Below are positions 53,901 to 63,762 of a DNA stretch of 64,000 bases, in pieces. The DNA is from Nostoc sp. ATCC 43529. GTDB taxonomy: Bacteria > Cyanobacteriota > Cyanobacteriia > Cyanobacteriales > Nostocaceae. Within the stretch, counting starts at the first letter, position 1. The number at the start of each line of letters is the position of its first letter. The position numbers and the translations under genes are program-made. The notes below the pieces were generated by a model. That model had not been told where the DNA came from. It saw only the letters and a program-made list of their open reading frames with translations, and did not search any database. The stretch covers positions 124,001-188,000 of the forward strand of contig LWTK01000094.1 in assembly GCA_003326205.1 (NCBI GenBank). Direction: 5' to 3'.

Positions 53901-55616
53901 ATGAGTTATAGAATGTCTCGCCGTGCTTACGCTGAAACATACGGGCCAACAGTAGGCGATCGCATCCGACTTGCAGACACAGAATTATTCATCGAAGTTG
54001 AACAAGATTTCACCACTTACGGCGATGAAGTGAAATTCGGCGGCGGAAAAGTTATTAGAGATGGTATGGGACAATCCCCCATTTCTAATGCCGATGGCGC
54101 TGTAGATTTAGTAATTACTAATGCTTTAATCCTCGATTGGTGGGGTATTGTCAAAGCAGATATCGGGATTAAAGATGGTAAGATTTTCAAAATTGGTAAA
54201 GCCGGAAATCCTTATATTCAAAATAATATAGATATTATTATTGGCCCCGGAACTGAAGCTTTAGCAGGGGAAGGAATGATTCTCACTGCTGGCGGTATTG
54301 ATGCCCATATTCATTTTATTTGTCCCCAACAAATTGAAGTGGCGATCGCTTCTGGTATTACCACCATGATTGGCGGCGGTACTGGCCCCGCTACGGGTAC
54401 AAATGCCACTACCTGCACCCCAGGCCCTTGGAATATTTATCGGATGTTGCAAGCTGCTGATGCTTTTCCTGTCAACTTAGGATTTTTGGGTAAAGGTAAC
54501 GCCAGTCAACCCCAAGGACTTGTAGAACAAGTAGCCGCAGGTGCAATGGGGTTAAAGTTACATGAAGATTGGGGAACTACCCCCGCAGCAATCGATACTT
54601 GCCTTAGCGTTGCCGATGAATACGATGTCCAAGTGGCTATCCATACTGATACGCTGAATGAAGCCGGATTTGTGGAAGATACCATCGCTGCGTTTAAGAA
54701 TCGTGTCATCCACACCTACCACACCGAAGGCGCAGGCGGTGGACACGCACCAGATATCATCAAAGTTTGCGGCCAAGCCAACGTTTTGCCATCTTCTACC
54801 AATCCCACGCGTCCTTACACCCTCAACACCTTAGACGAACACCTAGATATGTTGATGGTATGCCATCACCTCGATCCAGCGATCGCTGAAGATGTCGCCT
54901 TTGCTGAGTCCCGCATCCGCCGAGAAACCATTGCTGCTGAAGACATTTTGCACGACTTAGGCGCATTTAGTATGATTTCTTCTGATTCCCAGGCAATGGG
55001 CAGGGTAGGCGAAGTGATAATTCGCACCTGGCAGACATCTCATAAAATGAAGGTGCAACGAGGAACTTTTAATCCACAAGGAACTGAGCAACCAGCGGAT
55101 AATTTTCGTGCCAAAAGATATGTGGCTAAGTATACTATTAATCCAGCGATCGCTCATGGAATTGCTGAATATGTGGGTTCAGTGGAAGAGGGAAAACTAG
55201 CAGATTTGTGCTTATGGCGTCCTGCATTTTTTGGCGTCAAGCCAGAAATAGTCATTAAAGGCGGAATGATTGCATGGTCGCAAATGGGCGATGCTAACGC
55301 CAGTATTCCCACACCCCAACCAGTACATATGCGGCCGATGTTTGGTAGTTTTGCTGGTGCTAGGAACGCCACATCATTAACTTTTGTTTCCCAGGCAGCT
55401 TTAGAGAGGGAAATTCCTACACAGTTAGGTTTACGAAAAACAGCAGTTGCAGTTTCCAGAACCCGCCAATTGAGTAAGCAGGATATGAAGCTTAACGATG
55501 CGCTACCCAACATTGAAGTTGACCCGGAAACCTACGAAGTCAGGGCAGACGGTAATTTACTGATTTGTGAACCTGCAACAGTTTTACCAATGACTCAAAG
55601 ATACTTTTTGTTTTAA
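53901..55616 (+). CDS. ureC: Urease alpha (catalytic) subunit
   Basis: A 571-residue nickel enzyme that hydrolyses urea to ammonia and carbamate. Nickel ligands appear in [14 protein letters not shown] (two His), the carbamylated lysine in [15 protein letters not shown], further His in [10 protein letters not shown] and [16 protein letters not shown], and Asp in [14 protein letters not shown]. The flap [20 protein letters not shown] carries the conserved Cys-His-His. Family length is 567-572. The nickel chaperones ureE, ureF and ureG do not follow; corA lies convergent. They must be elsewhere. Confidence 0.98.
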   Translation: MSYRMSRRAYAETYGPTVGDRIRLADTELFIEVEQDFTTYGDEVKFGGGKVIRDGMGQSPISNADGAVDLVITNALILDWWGIVKADIGIKDGKIFKIGKAGNPYIQNNIDIIIGPGTEALAGEGMILTAGGIDAHIHFICPQQIEVAIASGITTMIGGGTGPATGTNATTCTPGPWNIYRMLQAADAFPVNLGFLGKGNASQPQGLVEQVAAGAMGLKLHEDWGTTPAAIDTCLSVADEYDVQVAIHTDTLNEAGFVEDTIAAFKNRVIHTYHTEGAGGGHAPDIIKVCGQANVLPSSTNPTRPYTLNTLDEHLDMLMVCHHLDPAIAEDVAFAESRIRRETIAAEDILHDLGAFSMISSDSQAMGRVGEVIIRTWQTSHKMKVQRGTFNPQGTEQPADNFRAKRYVAKYTINPAIAHGIAEYVGSVEEGKLADLCLWRPAFFGVKPEIVIKGGMIAWSQMGDANASIPTPQPVHMRPMFGSFAGARNATSLTFVSQAALEREIPTQLGLRKTAVAVSRTRQLSKQDMKLNDALPNIEVDPETYEVRADGNLLICEPATVLPMTQRYFLF

Positions 55617-55645
55617 TTTCTTAACAGTCAACAGTCAACAGTGAA

Positions 55646-56626
55646 CTACAACCAACGTTGTTTTTTAGCATAAACAATACTAACAATCACAATTAAAGCC
55701 ATAACAGCAAGTGCAGCCGGATAACCCCAAGGTTGCTCTAATTCTGGCATATACTTGAAGTTCATACCATAAACACCAGCGATGAAAGTGATTGGTAAGA
55801 ATACCGCTGATAAGATAGTTAAGCGGTTAATTCTATCGCTAGTTTCACTGGCAATATTATCACGCTGAATTTCCATTAATTCTGACATCCAGATTCTCAG
55901 AGTTTGATATTCCTGCCAGAGATTATCGATATGGTGAACAAATTCTTGATTGAATAATCCTTTCACTGGCTGCGAAATCCATTGGAAATCGTCGTAATCC
56001 ATCATCATTAAAAGTGACTTAATACTTTGGAAATTACGACGCCCAACACGAGTAGATTGCCTCATGCTAGCAATTTTATGGTACGTTGCTTCATCACCAA
56101 AATTTCCTAAAACTTCATCTTCTAAATCATCAAGCTGCCTAGAAATGTATTCAAATACTGTATGGTAATTATTTAAAATATCTTTAAAAATCAGATAAAA
56201 AAGATAGTCAATTCCCCACTTTTGTAGGTCTATATTTCGCTTTTGAAGGTTATTAGTTAATACAGTAAATATTTTAACTTCAGTAATTTCAAACGTAATG
56301 ATAAAATTTCTTCCCAACAAAATAGTGCCACGTGCTACTTCAAACTCCTGATTTTTTAGTTGAGGAGTTAAAATTTCATAATTATCAAATAAACAATCTT
56401 CTGTGTCTTCATCCATTCCTATAGGTGTATGGTTGAAAACCATGTTCACACGGGATGGATTTAGTTGAAAGTGATTGAGAATTCTACCAGTTCCAGCGCG
56501 ATCGCGAAAATTAACACAGCGCAACCAAATATTCTGAGAATTATCAATTCTTTGGAGTACCGTATCAACATCCCTACTGGAAAATAAATCTAGCTGATTC
56601 TGGGAAAAGGCAAGAAGAATTAGCAT
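55646..56626 (-). CDS. corA: CorA-type magnesium/cobalt transporter
   Basis: A 326-residue CorA-family divalent-cation channel. Near the C-terminus is the signature YGMNFKYMPELEQPWGYPAAL in the loop between two transmembrane helices (LTILSAVFLPITFIAGVYGMNF and ALAVMALIVIVSIVYA). The N-terminal ~250 residues form the cytosolic funnel (VFEYISRQLDDLEDEVLGNF, RQSTRVGRRNFQSIKSLLMMM). It probably takes up Mg2+; cobalt or nickel transport is possible for relatives. Convergent with ureC and downstream of psbA on its strand. Confidence 0.93.
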   Translation of the reverse strand: MLILLAFSQNQLDLFSSRDVDTVLQRIDNSQNIWLRCVNFRDRAGTGRILNHFQLNPSRVNMVFNHTPIGMDEDTEDCLFDNYEILTPQLKNQEFEVARGTILLGRNFIITFEITEVKIFTVLTNNLQKRNIDLQKWGIDYLFYLIFKDILNNYHTVFEYISRQLDDLEDEVLGNFGDEATYHKIASMRQSTRVGRRNFQSIKSLLMMMDYDDFQWISQPVKGLFNQEFVHHIDNLWQEYQTLRIWMSELMEIQRDNIASETSDRINRLTILSAVFLPITFIAGVYGMNFKYMPELEQPWGYPAALAVMALIVIVSIVYAKKQRWL

Positions 56627-56652
56627 GTAGATTTTAACGTCACAATTCCAAT

Positions 56653-56687
56653 AAAAAAGCGCCCCCTTTTCAAGGGACGCTTTTTAT
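56653..56687 (-). terminator. Intrinsic terminator of psbA
   Basis: On the minus strand AAAAAGCGTCCCTT GAAA AGGGGGCGCTTTTTT forms a strong stem with a tetraloop and a U-run. The stem begins 19 bp after the psbA stop and ends 27 bp before the corA ATG. Confidence 0.9.
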
Positions 56688-56705
56688 TCAGCTATTAGCT
56701 AACTA

Positions 56706-57788
56706 TTAGCCGTTGATAGCAGGAGCAGTCAAAGCTACAGGAGCAACATCAGCAGCAGCCAAGTCTAAGGGGAAGTTGTGAGCGTTACGCTCGTGCATTA
56801 CTTCCATACCCAAGTTAGCGCGGTTGATTACGTCTGCCCAAGTGCTGATAACGCGACCTTGAGAGTCAATGATGGACTGGTTGAAGTTGAAACCGTTGAG
56901 GTTGAAAGCCATTGTGCTTACACCCAAAGCGGTGAACCAGATACCTACAACAGGCCAAGCAGCTAAGAAGAAGTGCAAGGAACGGCTGTTGTTGAAGGAA
57001 GCGTATTGGAAGATCAAGCGACCGAAGTAACCGTGTGCTGCAACGATGTTGTAGGTTTCTTCTTCTTGACCGAATCTGTAACCGTAGTTTTGAGATTCGG
57101 TTTCGGTGGTTTCACGAACCAAGGAAGAGGTTACCAAAGAACCGTGCATTGCGGAGAACAAGGAACCGCCGAATACACCAGCCACACCTAACATGTGGAA
57201 GGGGTGCATCAAGATGTTGTGTTCTGCTTGGAACACGATCATGAAGTTGAAGGTTCCGGAAATACCCAAAGGCATACCATCAGAGAAAGAACCTTGACCG
57301 ATTGGGTAGATCAAGAATACTGCGGTAGCAGAAGCTAGAGGTGCGCTGTAAGCTACGCAGATCCAAGGACGCATACCTAAGCGGTAAGAAAGTTCCCACT
57401 GACGGCCCATGTAGCAAGCGCAACCGAGCAAGAAGTGGAAAATTACCAACTGGTAAGGGCCACCGTTGTACAACCACTCATCTAAGGAAGCAGCTTCCCA
57501 GATGGGGTAGAAGTGCAAACCGATCGCGTTAGAAGAAGGAACAACTGCACCAGAGATGATGTTGTTTCCGTAGATCAAAGAACCGGCAACAGGCTCGCGG
57601 ATACCATCGATGTCCACAGGAGGAGCAGCAATGAAAGCGATTGTGAAGCAAACGGTAGCGGCTAGCAGGGTAGGAATCATCAATACACCAAACCAACCAA
57701 CATAGATGCGGTTGTCAGTGCTGGTGATCCACTCGCAAAACCGATCCCATACGTTAGCGTTAGAACGCCGTTGTAAGGTAGTTGTCAT
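56706..57788 (-). CDS. psbA: Photosystem II D1 protein
   Basis: A 360-residue D1 core protein with five transmembrane helices. Key residues are intact by count: Tyr161 (TyrZ), Asp170, His190, His198 (P680 ligand), His215 and Ser264 with His272 (QB site and iron), and His332, Glu333, His337 and Asp342 at the Mn cluster. Processing occurs after Ala344, leaving a 16-residue extension ([16 protein letters not shown]). Residue 130 is Gln, the form usually seen in standard (low-light) D1; high-light copies have Glu. Other psbA copies probably exist in the genome. The 57789-58346 upstream region contains the promoter and a hairpin (58261-58290). Confidence 0.98.
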   Translation of the reverse strand: MTTTLQRRSNANVWDRFCEWITSTDNRIYVGWFGVLMIPTLLAATVCFTIAFIAAPPVDIDGIREPVAGSLIYGNNIISGAVVPSSNAIGLHFYPIWEAASLDEWLYNGGPYQLVIFHFLLGCACYMGRQWELSYRLGMRPWICVAYSAPLASATAVFLIYPIGQGSFSDGMPLGISGTFNFMIVFQAEHNILMHPFHMLGVAGVFGGSLFSAMHGSLVTSSLVRETTETESQNYGYRFGQEEETYNIVAAHGYFGRLIFQYASFNNSRSLHFFLAAWPVVGIWFTALGVSTMAFNLNGFNFNQSIIDSQGRVISTWADVINRANLGMEVMHERNAHNFPLDLAAADVAPVALTAPAING

Positions 57789-58346
57789 TGTTTTATGAGT
57801 GCTATGTTTTGTAAAAATTGAACAGGCTAATTTCTTTTTTCGCCTGTAGAAATAAGTCTACATGAATTTACTTTGATGCGAGATGTAGCTTAATATTCTG
57901 TAACATATTTGTTGAATAAACTCACGCAAAAGTAAAGTTTTTCTTCGGATTTATTGCAGTCCCAAAAAGCATCAAAAGTATTAATTTGTATGGCTTCAAG
58001 GGATTTAAACACTAAACTAATTTTGTGACTCTATCCCCCATAGTACTGACGCACAAATCTCTCTAACTCCTTTCCCTGTGTGTTATCTGCGCCCTCTGTG
58101 GTTAGATTTTCCTTTAACTATGCGTCAGTCCTACCGTAATTATTCTGCTTTACATTTCTTTACAAATTTAATTAAAAATATTTAATAAAAAATATGTTGT
58201 AAGAATCAATCATCCAGAACTTATAAGGATTTTCAATTACATAGAATTACGAAAAATCAATAGGGTAGCACAGCCAGCTGTGCTACCCTATGTTCTACCT
58301 CAAAAATTGCTATTAACTACGGTCAGCTGTGTCCCAAGAAAGTGAA
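57789..58346. other. psbA upstream region and MBOAT downstream hairpin
   Basis: The first ~150 bp are AT-rich and must hold the psbA promoter and leader (minus strand); TTAAGC-N17-TAAATT is a weak -35/-10 candidate. TAGGGTAGCACAG and CTGTGCTACCCTA (58261-58290) form perfect 13-bp arms 57 bp past the end of the MBOAT gene, possibly a terminator although a U-run is lacking. Nothing else is recognised. Confidence 0.5.
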
Positions 58347-59846
58347 TTAAAAATCAAAGTATATATATGGCAAGCTACCTTCAGGAGCTAATAACCAAAC
58401 TGCGTAGAAGCATAAAGGTACAAAAACAAGCTTTATAGGCCAGTTAAACTCTAACTTCAACATCCGGTTAAAGGCATAGACTATAGCCATGAAAATAGCT
58501 AAAGTTGCCAGCACGCAAGCGAGTTGGTATTGGCTCATATTTAAAGCTTCCACATAGACTTTTTGGGCAAACTGGGCGTCGGCTGGATAACCCCAAAGAT
58601 GTCGAGTTACCAAAAGAGAGTCTTGGGGGTTAGGTAAGCGGAACCAAATCCAAGAGGTAAAAACCATCAGTTGGGTCAACAGCCAAGCTATAAATATACC
58701 CAAAGGATTTTGCCAGAAATGTTCTAGTTTTTCAAAGCGATCGCTAATTACATCTGTAAGCCGATGAACCACCAATGCTAATCCGTGAAGTATCCCCCAC
58801 ACTACATAACCTAAAGCAGCTCCGTGCCAGATACCAGCAATTAGCATCACAATAAATAAATTCGCACAAGTGCGAGTCAAACCCTGACGCGAACCACCTA
58901 AAGGAAAATAAACATAGTTACGCAGCCAATCGCCTAGAGTCATGTGCCAGCGCCGCCAAAATTCTGCAATGCTGGTGGTGAAATAAGGAAAATCAAAGTT
59001 CTCAGGCAAAACCAACCCGAAAAGTAAAGCACTACCACGGGCAATATCTACATAGCCATTGAAATCTAGATATAACTGCAAACCGTAGGCAAATGTAGCT
59101 AACCAGAGATCCGTACTACCCGCCCGCTGTAGATTGCCAAAACATAAATCAACAAAAACTCCCAAATGGTCTGCAAAAATACCTTTTTTGACTGCACCCC
59201 TAGCAATTAACCACAATCCTTCTGCCATTCTATTAGTAGTAGGTAAGTGTAGAGTATTAAATTGATTTGCTAAGTTGTGGTAGCGCGTAATTGGGCCGGA
59301 AATCAGCTTGGCAAAAAATAATTTGTACGAAGCAAATTGCAGAAACTTATCCGTAGCTGGGGCACCACGATAAACATCTATTAAATAAGCAATACACTCA
59401 AAGGTAAAAAATGAAATACCTAAGGGTGCAATTAATCTAAAAGAGTTTTCTTGTGGATTTATTTGGATATTAAAAACAAAGTTATATAAAGGAATAGTAT
59501 ACTTAAAGCCTAATAAAAGTAAAACGTTGAGAACTATACCTAACCACAGCAGTTTTAAACGACGTAAATTCCAATCATTTTCGATAAATCGCCATTCTTC
59601 ATTAGAAATTCGCCAGTCATGAGAATGTTTTCCCAGAGATGTATTCTTGCCAATTTCTACTCCCAAGCGAAAATTAATAAAAGTCAATGCTAATAGCAAT
59701 GGTATGTACTGGATATGCAAAGATGCATAGAAAACCAAACTGGCAATTAAGAGTGTCCACAATCGCAATTTCTGTTGTCCTAAAGACCAGTAAATTCCCA
59801 GTACACTCAACAAGAAAAGCGCATAGAAAATTGATATAAAGTTCAT
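58347..59846 (-). CDS. MBOAT-family O-acyltransferase (AlgI-like)
   Basis: A 499-residue membrane acyltransferase with about 10 helices. MBOAT segments are FRLIAPLGISFFTFECIAYLIDVYRG, NFPYFTTSIAEFWRRWHMTLGDWLRNYVYFPLGGSR (as FDFPYF in this protein) and IAGIWHGAALGYVVWGILHG, which holds the catalytic His. AlgI-type enzymes carry acetyl groups across the inner membrane to an SGNH-fold transferase that acetylates an exopolysaccharide. The downstream end is at 58347; upstream, 108 bp away on the same strand, lies a DUF1574/SGNH protein, the likely partner. Confidence 0.9.
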   Translation of the reverse strand: MNFISIFYALFLLSVLGIYWSLGQQKLRLWTLLIASLVFYASLHIQYIPLLLALTFINFRLGVEIGKNTSLGKHSHDWRISNEEWRFIENDWNLRRLKLLWLGIVLNVLLLLGFKYTIPLYNFVFNIQINPQENSFRLIAPLGISFFTFECIAYLIDVYRGAPATDKFLQFASYKLFFAKLISGPITRYHNLANQFNTLHLPTTNRMAEGLWLIARGAVKKGIFADHLGVFVDLCFGNLQRAGSTDLWLATFAYGLQLYLDFNGYVDIARGSALLFGLVLPENFDFPYFTTSIAEFWRRWHMTLGDWLRNYVYFPLGGSRQGLTRTCANLFIVMLIAGIWHGAALGYVVWGILHGLALVVHRLTDVISDRFEKLEHFWQNPLGIFIAWLLTQLMVFTSWIWFRLPNPQDSLLVTRHLWGYPADAQFAQKVYVEALNMSQYQLACVLATLAIFMAIVYAFNRMLKLEFNWPIKLVFVPLCFYAVWLLAPEGSLPYIYFDF

Positions 59847-59954
59847 TTTTTAGTCATTAGTCATTAGTCATTGGTCATTAGTCATTAGTTTTTTTCCCCT
59901 ATTTCCCGCTACTCCCTGCCCCCTGCCTCCTCTGCCCCCCTGCTCCCCATCTCT

Positions 59955-62951
59955 CTACTTAACTGGCCAGGGAATCATTGGGTCACTTGCTAACTTTTTC
60001 GAGACTTCGTAAGCGCCAAAGCGGTTGAGGTGGCTAGGGTCAGAAAAATAGTCATTTACTTTCGGCCACTGTTGGCTTAAATCGCGATAAATAAAGTTGG
60101 GGTTAGTTGCTAAACGCAACATATATTGTTGGAATTCTTGCTCATATTTTTTACGAACTGGATCTAAATAATCTGCTGTTAGGGGCATGTTGATAAACGC
60201 TAAAGAAATTTTCTGAAATTGGGTAAATTGCAGCACTTCTTGGAATGCGGCTTCTTGCTCTCCTCCTACTTGGAAAGATTTATAATCGTTGTCATAATTT
60301 CCTGGAACTCTAGAATGCTTTTGATAGTATCTAGCAGGATTAAAGCGAATAGACAAAGGTAAAAATCCATCAAAATCAACCGCTTGCTGGGATGTATCTT
60401 CTAAATTTCCGTCTGTTGGCTGCTTTTGGGATGTAACTGTCTGACTTTGACCAAATTGAAGCAGTTGTTTTTGGACTAAACTTTTAATTAGATCGCGGTT
60501 TTGATAGGTAATAGAAACAGATGCTAGAGCCTGATTTAACGAATCATTGACAGCTTGATAACCGTTAGTTTCTTGCTTTTCTTCTTTTGCCTTTTCTTTT
60601 TTGGGGTTTTCAGGGGAATCAGTGCTAGTTGCAGTTGTCGAGGCTTTCTGCAAGGCTTGTTTATAGCCAGCTGATGCAGCGATGGATTTAAAGGTAATAT
60701 CCTCGCGTCCGCTGTTGAAAGCACGTGCGCCATCTGCCCAAAGAATTAATTTCGGCAGTTCTGATGGTTCTAAAACCTGGCGGAGTACAAAGTTTACAAC
60801 TTGTGCAGTCGCACCATTAATTCCGAAGTTGAACACATCAACATTTGGATAGCCCTGAGTTGCTAAAGCTTTAGAAAGTGCTGCTGGGTCTACTCCTCTA
60901 AGGGCGCGGGAGGAACCAATAATTAATACATCTGGTGGGCTACCAGTTCTAGCGAGGCGTTGTTTATACAGGGCTAGTTGCTCGTCTAATTGCCTAACAT
61001 TGAAACTTGGCATTTGCGATCGCGCTGCTAAAAGAATAGCAGTGGCGGTTGCTTTTTCTTTCAGTGGTGCGGCTGCTAAATTCTCGTTTTGCGTATCATC
61101 ACCTTGGGTGAATTGAGAAGCATTGAATACAGTACTTTGATTTGGAGAAGATTTGGCTTTGCTAGTGCTGGCCAAAAATGTCTTTTTTTCATTGGGATTT
61201 TTCCCAGATGTCAACGATGCTTTTTGCTCAGATGGTGCAGGTGAGACATTAGCGACTGTTGGCGTCGGCGTAGTGCGGGCGATGAATTGACCCAACACCC
61301 AATCACTTTGAACAGTGAGCAATAATCCGAGTGTGCCCCAAACCAAAGCAATCTTAATTCCTTGAGCATCAGGGTTGAGGTCTTCTGATTGGTCAGTTTC
61401 GGTAAATAGCTGACTTCCCAACAGGAATTTTTTAACTGCTGCATTCGCCGTTGCTAGCCAATCGCGGGCTACTTCTGTAACAAAACTTTGAACTTCTTCT
61501 GTGGTTAAGTCTGGACGCAAAATTGGTTCGCTAGTTTCAGCCGTGACCAAATCGTTAACGTATTGAGAAGTAGCAGCAAATTCTGGGGTCGCTTCTGGTA
61601 CTAAACGTTGGCGGTGTCCTAAATCGATGCCATGATGCCAAAAAGGTTCCTTATTCCCTGCACGCCTTCCATAGACGCGCACTCCTTTTATACCGGGAAT
61701 TTTTAATTGGCGGATAAACTGTGTAACTTTATTAGCTACCTGTGAGCGTCCTGGACAAACAGGTGCATCACACATAATGTGCAATAAATCACCTTTATTC
61801 AGCAGCTGTACGCGAATTCCACCTGTGAGCAAACGCCAATCTAAGTCAGGATTGAGTAAACGCTCTAGTAAAAAAACGATCGCTTCTTCATCGCCAGTAT
61901 TTGCCAAATCCAGCGGCGATGTCGCAAAGACGGAATGCTCCGCAGCAGGTAAAGCTAGCCAATCAATCCAAGCAGGTTGGCTGTCGCCTGCTTTTTGTCC
62001 GTATATTGTGGCGCCGAGAATGCCTTGGGGAGCGATCGCTTCTAGCTGGGGTACAATTACCTCCAAGCACACTGCTTTATCTGGGATTGGGGCGGTTCCT
62101 AAGTGGTCAAAAGCTGGCGTACAAAAAATATGTAGCGTTGATTCTTTGAGAGAAGCTTGGACAGCAACCTTTAACCCTGACAATACCTCAGTTAGTAATC
62201 TGGCGATCGCTTGCACATCTCCCCAACGCGCCCACTCCTTGAGCATCACCTCTGGAGGCGTTAAATCCACCCGCAGCAGCCAATCAGGTGCAGTTTCACC
62301 AGTCACTTGAGAAACTATTACCGCATCTGGATAGCCACAAAGCCTGAGATAACGTAACTTTTGGGCTATTGGTTCCGCTAGCAACGATGCATCGGGACTA
62401 TAGCTAGAGTGGCAAAATATCCACAGGCGATTTTCTTCAACCTGAGAATTCTTGGGCTTATATAGCTTAATTTTTGCGTTTACTGACACACCCAACGTAC
62501 TCAAAGTTTCGCTCAGGTAGCGAGCAATGGCATCTGGGTTACCTTGGCGTGCCAAACTTTCATTAGAGACAATCAGCGCCCCACCTGGCTGTTTTGAATT
62601 TTCCGAGTCCGCTAGTAAAGCTTGCTCCACCTGCTCTACATGCTTGTCAATTTGATTCAAATAAACTCGATGACACCATTTAGGGCGCGATTCCCCTTTT
62701 CTTCGACCATAGACAAATACTTGGTATATTGAGGGTTGTTCGTTGCTTGTGAGGCTATCCAAATCTGTTTGCTGTAGTGCTTGCAGCAAATCAGACAGGG
62801 TACGCCAACGCTGCGGACATTCTGTCCCCTCACAAAGAATATGAAGGTCATTTCCCCGTAATCGGATTTTTACCCCGAAAGTGTTAATTCCTGTTGCTTG
62901 ACTGATCCATTGCACTAACGATTGCTGGCGATCTGGTAATACTGTTTTCAT
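59955..62951 (-). CDS. SGNH-fold (DUF1574-type) protein with four N-terminal repeats
   Basis: A 998-residue membrane protein. Residues 1-445 contain four homologous repeats of about 100 residues, each with an LHILC-type strand (LHILC, LWIFC, LHIFC, LHIMC) and a later xVxxYGRRxGExxPxW segment. A charged linker leads to one transmembrane helix at about 547-570 (IALVWGTLGLLLTVQSDWVLGQF), then a Ser/Thr/Lys-rich stretch. The C-terminal domain (about 670-998) is SGNH-like: VLIIGSSRALRGVDP, VFNFGINGATAQ and the catalytic-type DPSHLN. It is paired with the MBOAT gene and probably transfers acetyl to an extracellular glycan. Repeats would face the cytoplasm; their function is unknown. Confidence 0.8.
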   Translation of the reverse strand: MKTVLPDRQQSLVQWISQATGINTFGVKIRLRGNDLHILCEGTECPQRWRTLSDLLQALQQTDLDSLTSNEQPSIYQVFVYGRRKGESRPKWCHRVYLNQIDKHVEQVEQALLADSENSKQPGGALIVSNESLARQGNPDAIARYLSETLSTLGVSVNAKIKLYKPKNSQVEENRLWIFCHSSYSPDASLLAEPIAQKLRYLRLCGYPDAVIVSQVTGETAPDWLLRVDLTPPEVMLKEWARWGDVQAIARLLTEVLSGLKVAVQASLKESTLHIFCTPAFDHLGTAPIPDKAVCLEVIVPQLEAIAPQGILGATIYGQKAGDSQPAWIDWLALPAAEHSVFATSPLDLANTGDEEAIVFLLERLLNPDLDWRLLTGGIRVQLLNKGDLLHIMCDAPVCPGRSQVANKVTQFIRQLKIPGIKGVRVYGRRAGNKEPFWHHGIDLGHRQRLVPEATPEFAATSQYVNDLVTAETSEPILRPDLTTEEVQSFVTEVARDWLATANAAVKKFLLGSQLFTETDQSEDLNPDAQGIKIALVWGTLGLLLTVQSDWVLGQFIARTTPTPTVANVSPAPSEQKASLTSGKNPNEKKTFLASTSKAKSSPNQSTVFNASQFTQGDDTQNENLAAAPLKEKATATAILLAARSQMPSFNVRQLDEQLALYKQRLARTGSPPDVLIIGSSRALRGVDPAALSKALATQGYPNVDVFNFGINGATAQVVNFVLRQVLEPSELPKLILWADGARAFNSGREDITFKSIAASAGYKQALQKASTTATSTDSPENPKKEKAKEEKQETNGYQAVNDSLNQALASVSITYQNRDLIKSLVQKQLLQFGQSQTVTSQKQPTDGNLEDTSQQAVDFDGFLPLSIRFNPARYYQKHSRVPGNYDNDYKSFQVGGEQEAAFQEVLQFTQFQKISLAFINMPLTADYLDPVRKKYEQEFQQYMLRLATNPNFIYRDLSQQWPKVNDYFSDPSHLNRFGAYEVSKKLASDPMIPWPVK

Positions 62952-63423
62952 GGGAAATTAACTTTAACAGTCAGCGATTGTTGGGGATAGTGCCTGCACT
63001 TGTAAACTAGAACCATAGGTCTATCACAGTTTGACGTTTTTTTTTAACAATTTTGTTACCTTTGTAGCTTGCAAAATCGGCAAAGATAGTCTTGTACGGT
63101 TGCAAGTCTGGCTAATGTTGAGTTTTGCGTTTATTTTACTCGCAAGGAGTCAGAAGTCAGAAGTTAGGAGTCAGGAGTCAGAAGTCAGAATTCAGAACTC
63201 AGAAGTCACGAGTTATAAGTCAGAATAATTTTATGTGACTAGCTGATAAATTGTCTTTTAGAGTCTGAACGCCTCCGATTGAGCTAACGCTCCTTGTAGG
63301 CTAAACCAATAACAAATCTTATCCAATTTAAACTCCTTCTCCTGATATGTGAAGTCCTTCTGAATTCTGACTCCTGAATTCTGACTCCTTTTGACTGATT
63401 TTTCCACAACCAAAGAATTAGCA
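62952..63423. other. Intergenic region with AGTCAGA-type heptamers
   Basis: Around 63147-63220 variants of AGTCAGAAGTCAGAATTCAGAA repeat, and a complementary TTCTGACTCCTGAATTC tract follows near 63360-63390, so a long hairpin is possible. No gene is recognised; the two short ORFs listed here are repeat-derived. Confidence 0.6.
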
Positions 63424-63660
63424 ATGACAGCAGCAAACCAAAAACCCTCAGATAACCCCCCATCCAATCTGGATTTCTTTAGCATTCCCCAATCGTTCCT
63501 CCTGCAAATAGGTACAGCGTCTATGGTACTGCTGCTGGTTACACAAAAAGCTACAGTAAAGGCATTAGAAGCTATGGGGGAAGCTAGTGAAGAATTATTT
63601 CGAGGCGATCGCTTACCCATTCTCGACTTCCCAGACGATAACGAAACTGAACGAACTTAG
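63424..63660 (+). CDS. Small protein with one hydrophobic segment, possibly truncated
   Basis: Starting at ATG 63424 (the track's start adds an unconserved segment), this 78-residue protein has a polar N-terminus (QKPSDNPPSNLDFFSIPQSFLLQIG), a hydrophobic stretch (TASMVLLLVTQKATVKAL) and an acidic end. It stops at TAG 63658, yet the same frame continues with gene-like sequence KIYIEQLSAQEEHRERRVQNLQV to a TAA at 63732. A point mutation may have truncated a ~102-residue protein. It ends 31 bp before ppc on the same strand (from the second stop). Function unknown. Confidence 0.55.
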   Translation: MTAANQKPSDNPPSNLDFFSIPQSFLLQIGTASMVLLLVTQKATVKALEAMGEASEELFRGDRLPILDFPDDNETERT

Positions 63661-63762
63661 AAAATATACATCGAACAATTATCTGCTCAGGAAGAACATC
63701 GTGAGCGCCGAGTGCAAAACCTACAAGTGTAAACAGTAATTGGCTTTACAATCATCAAGAAT

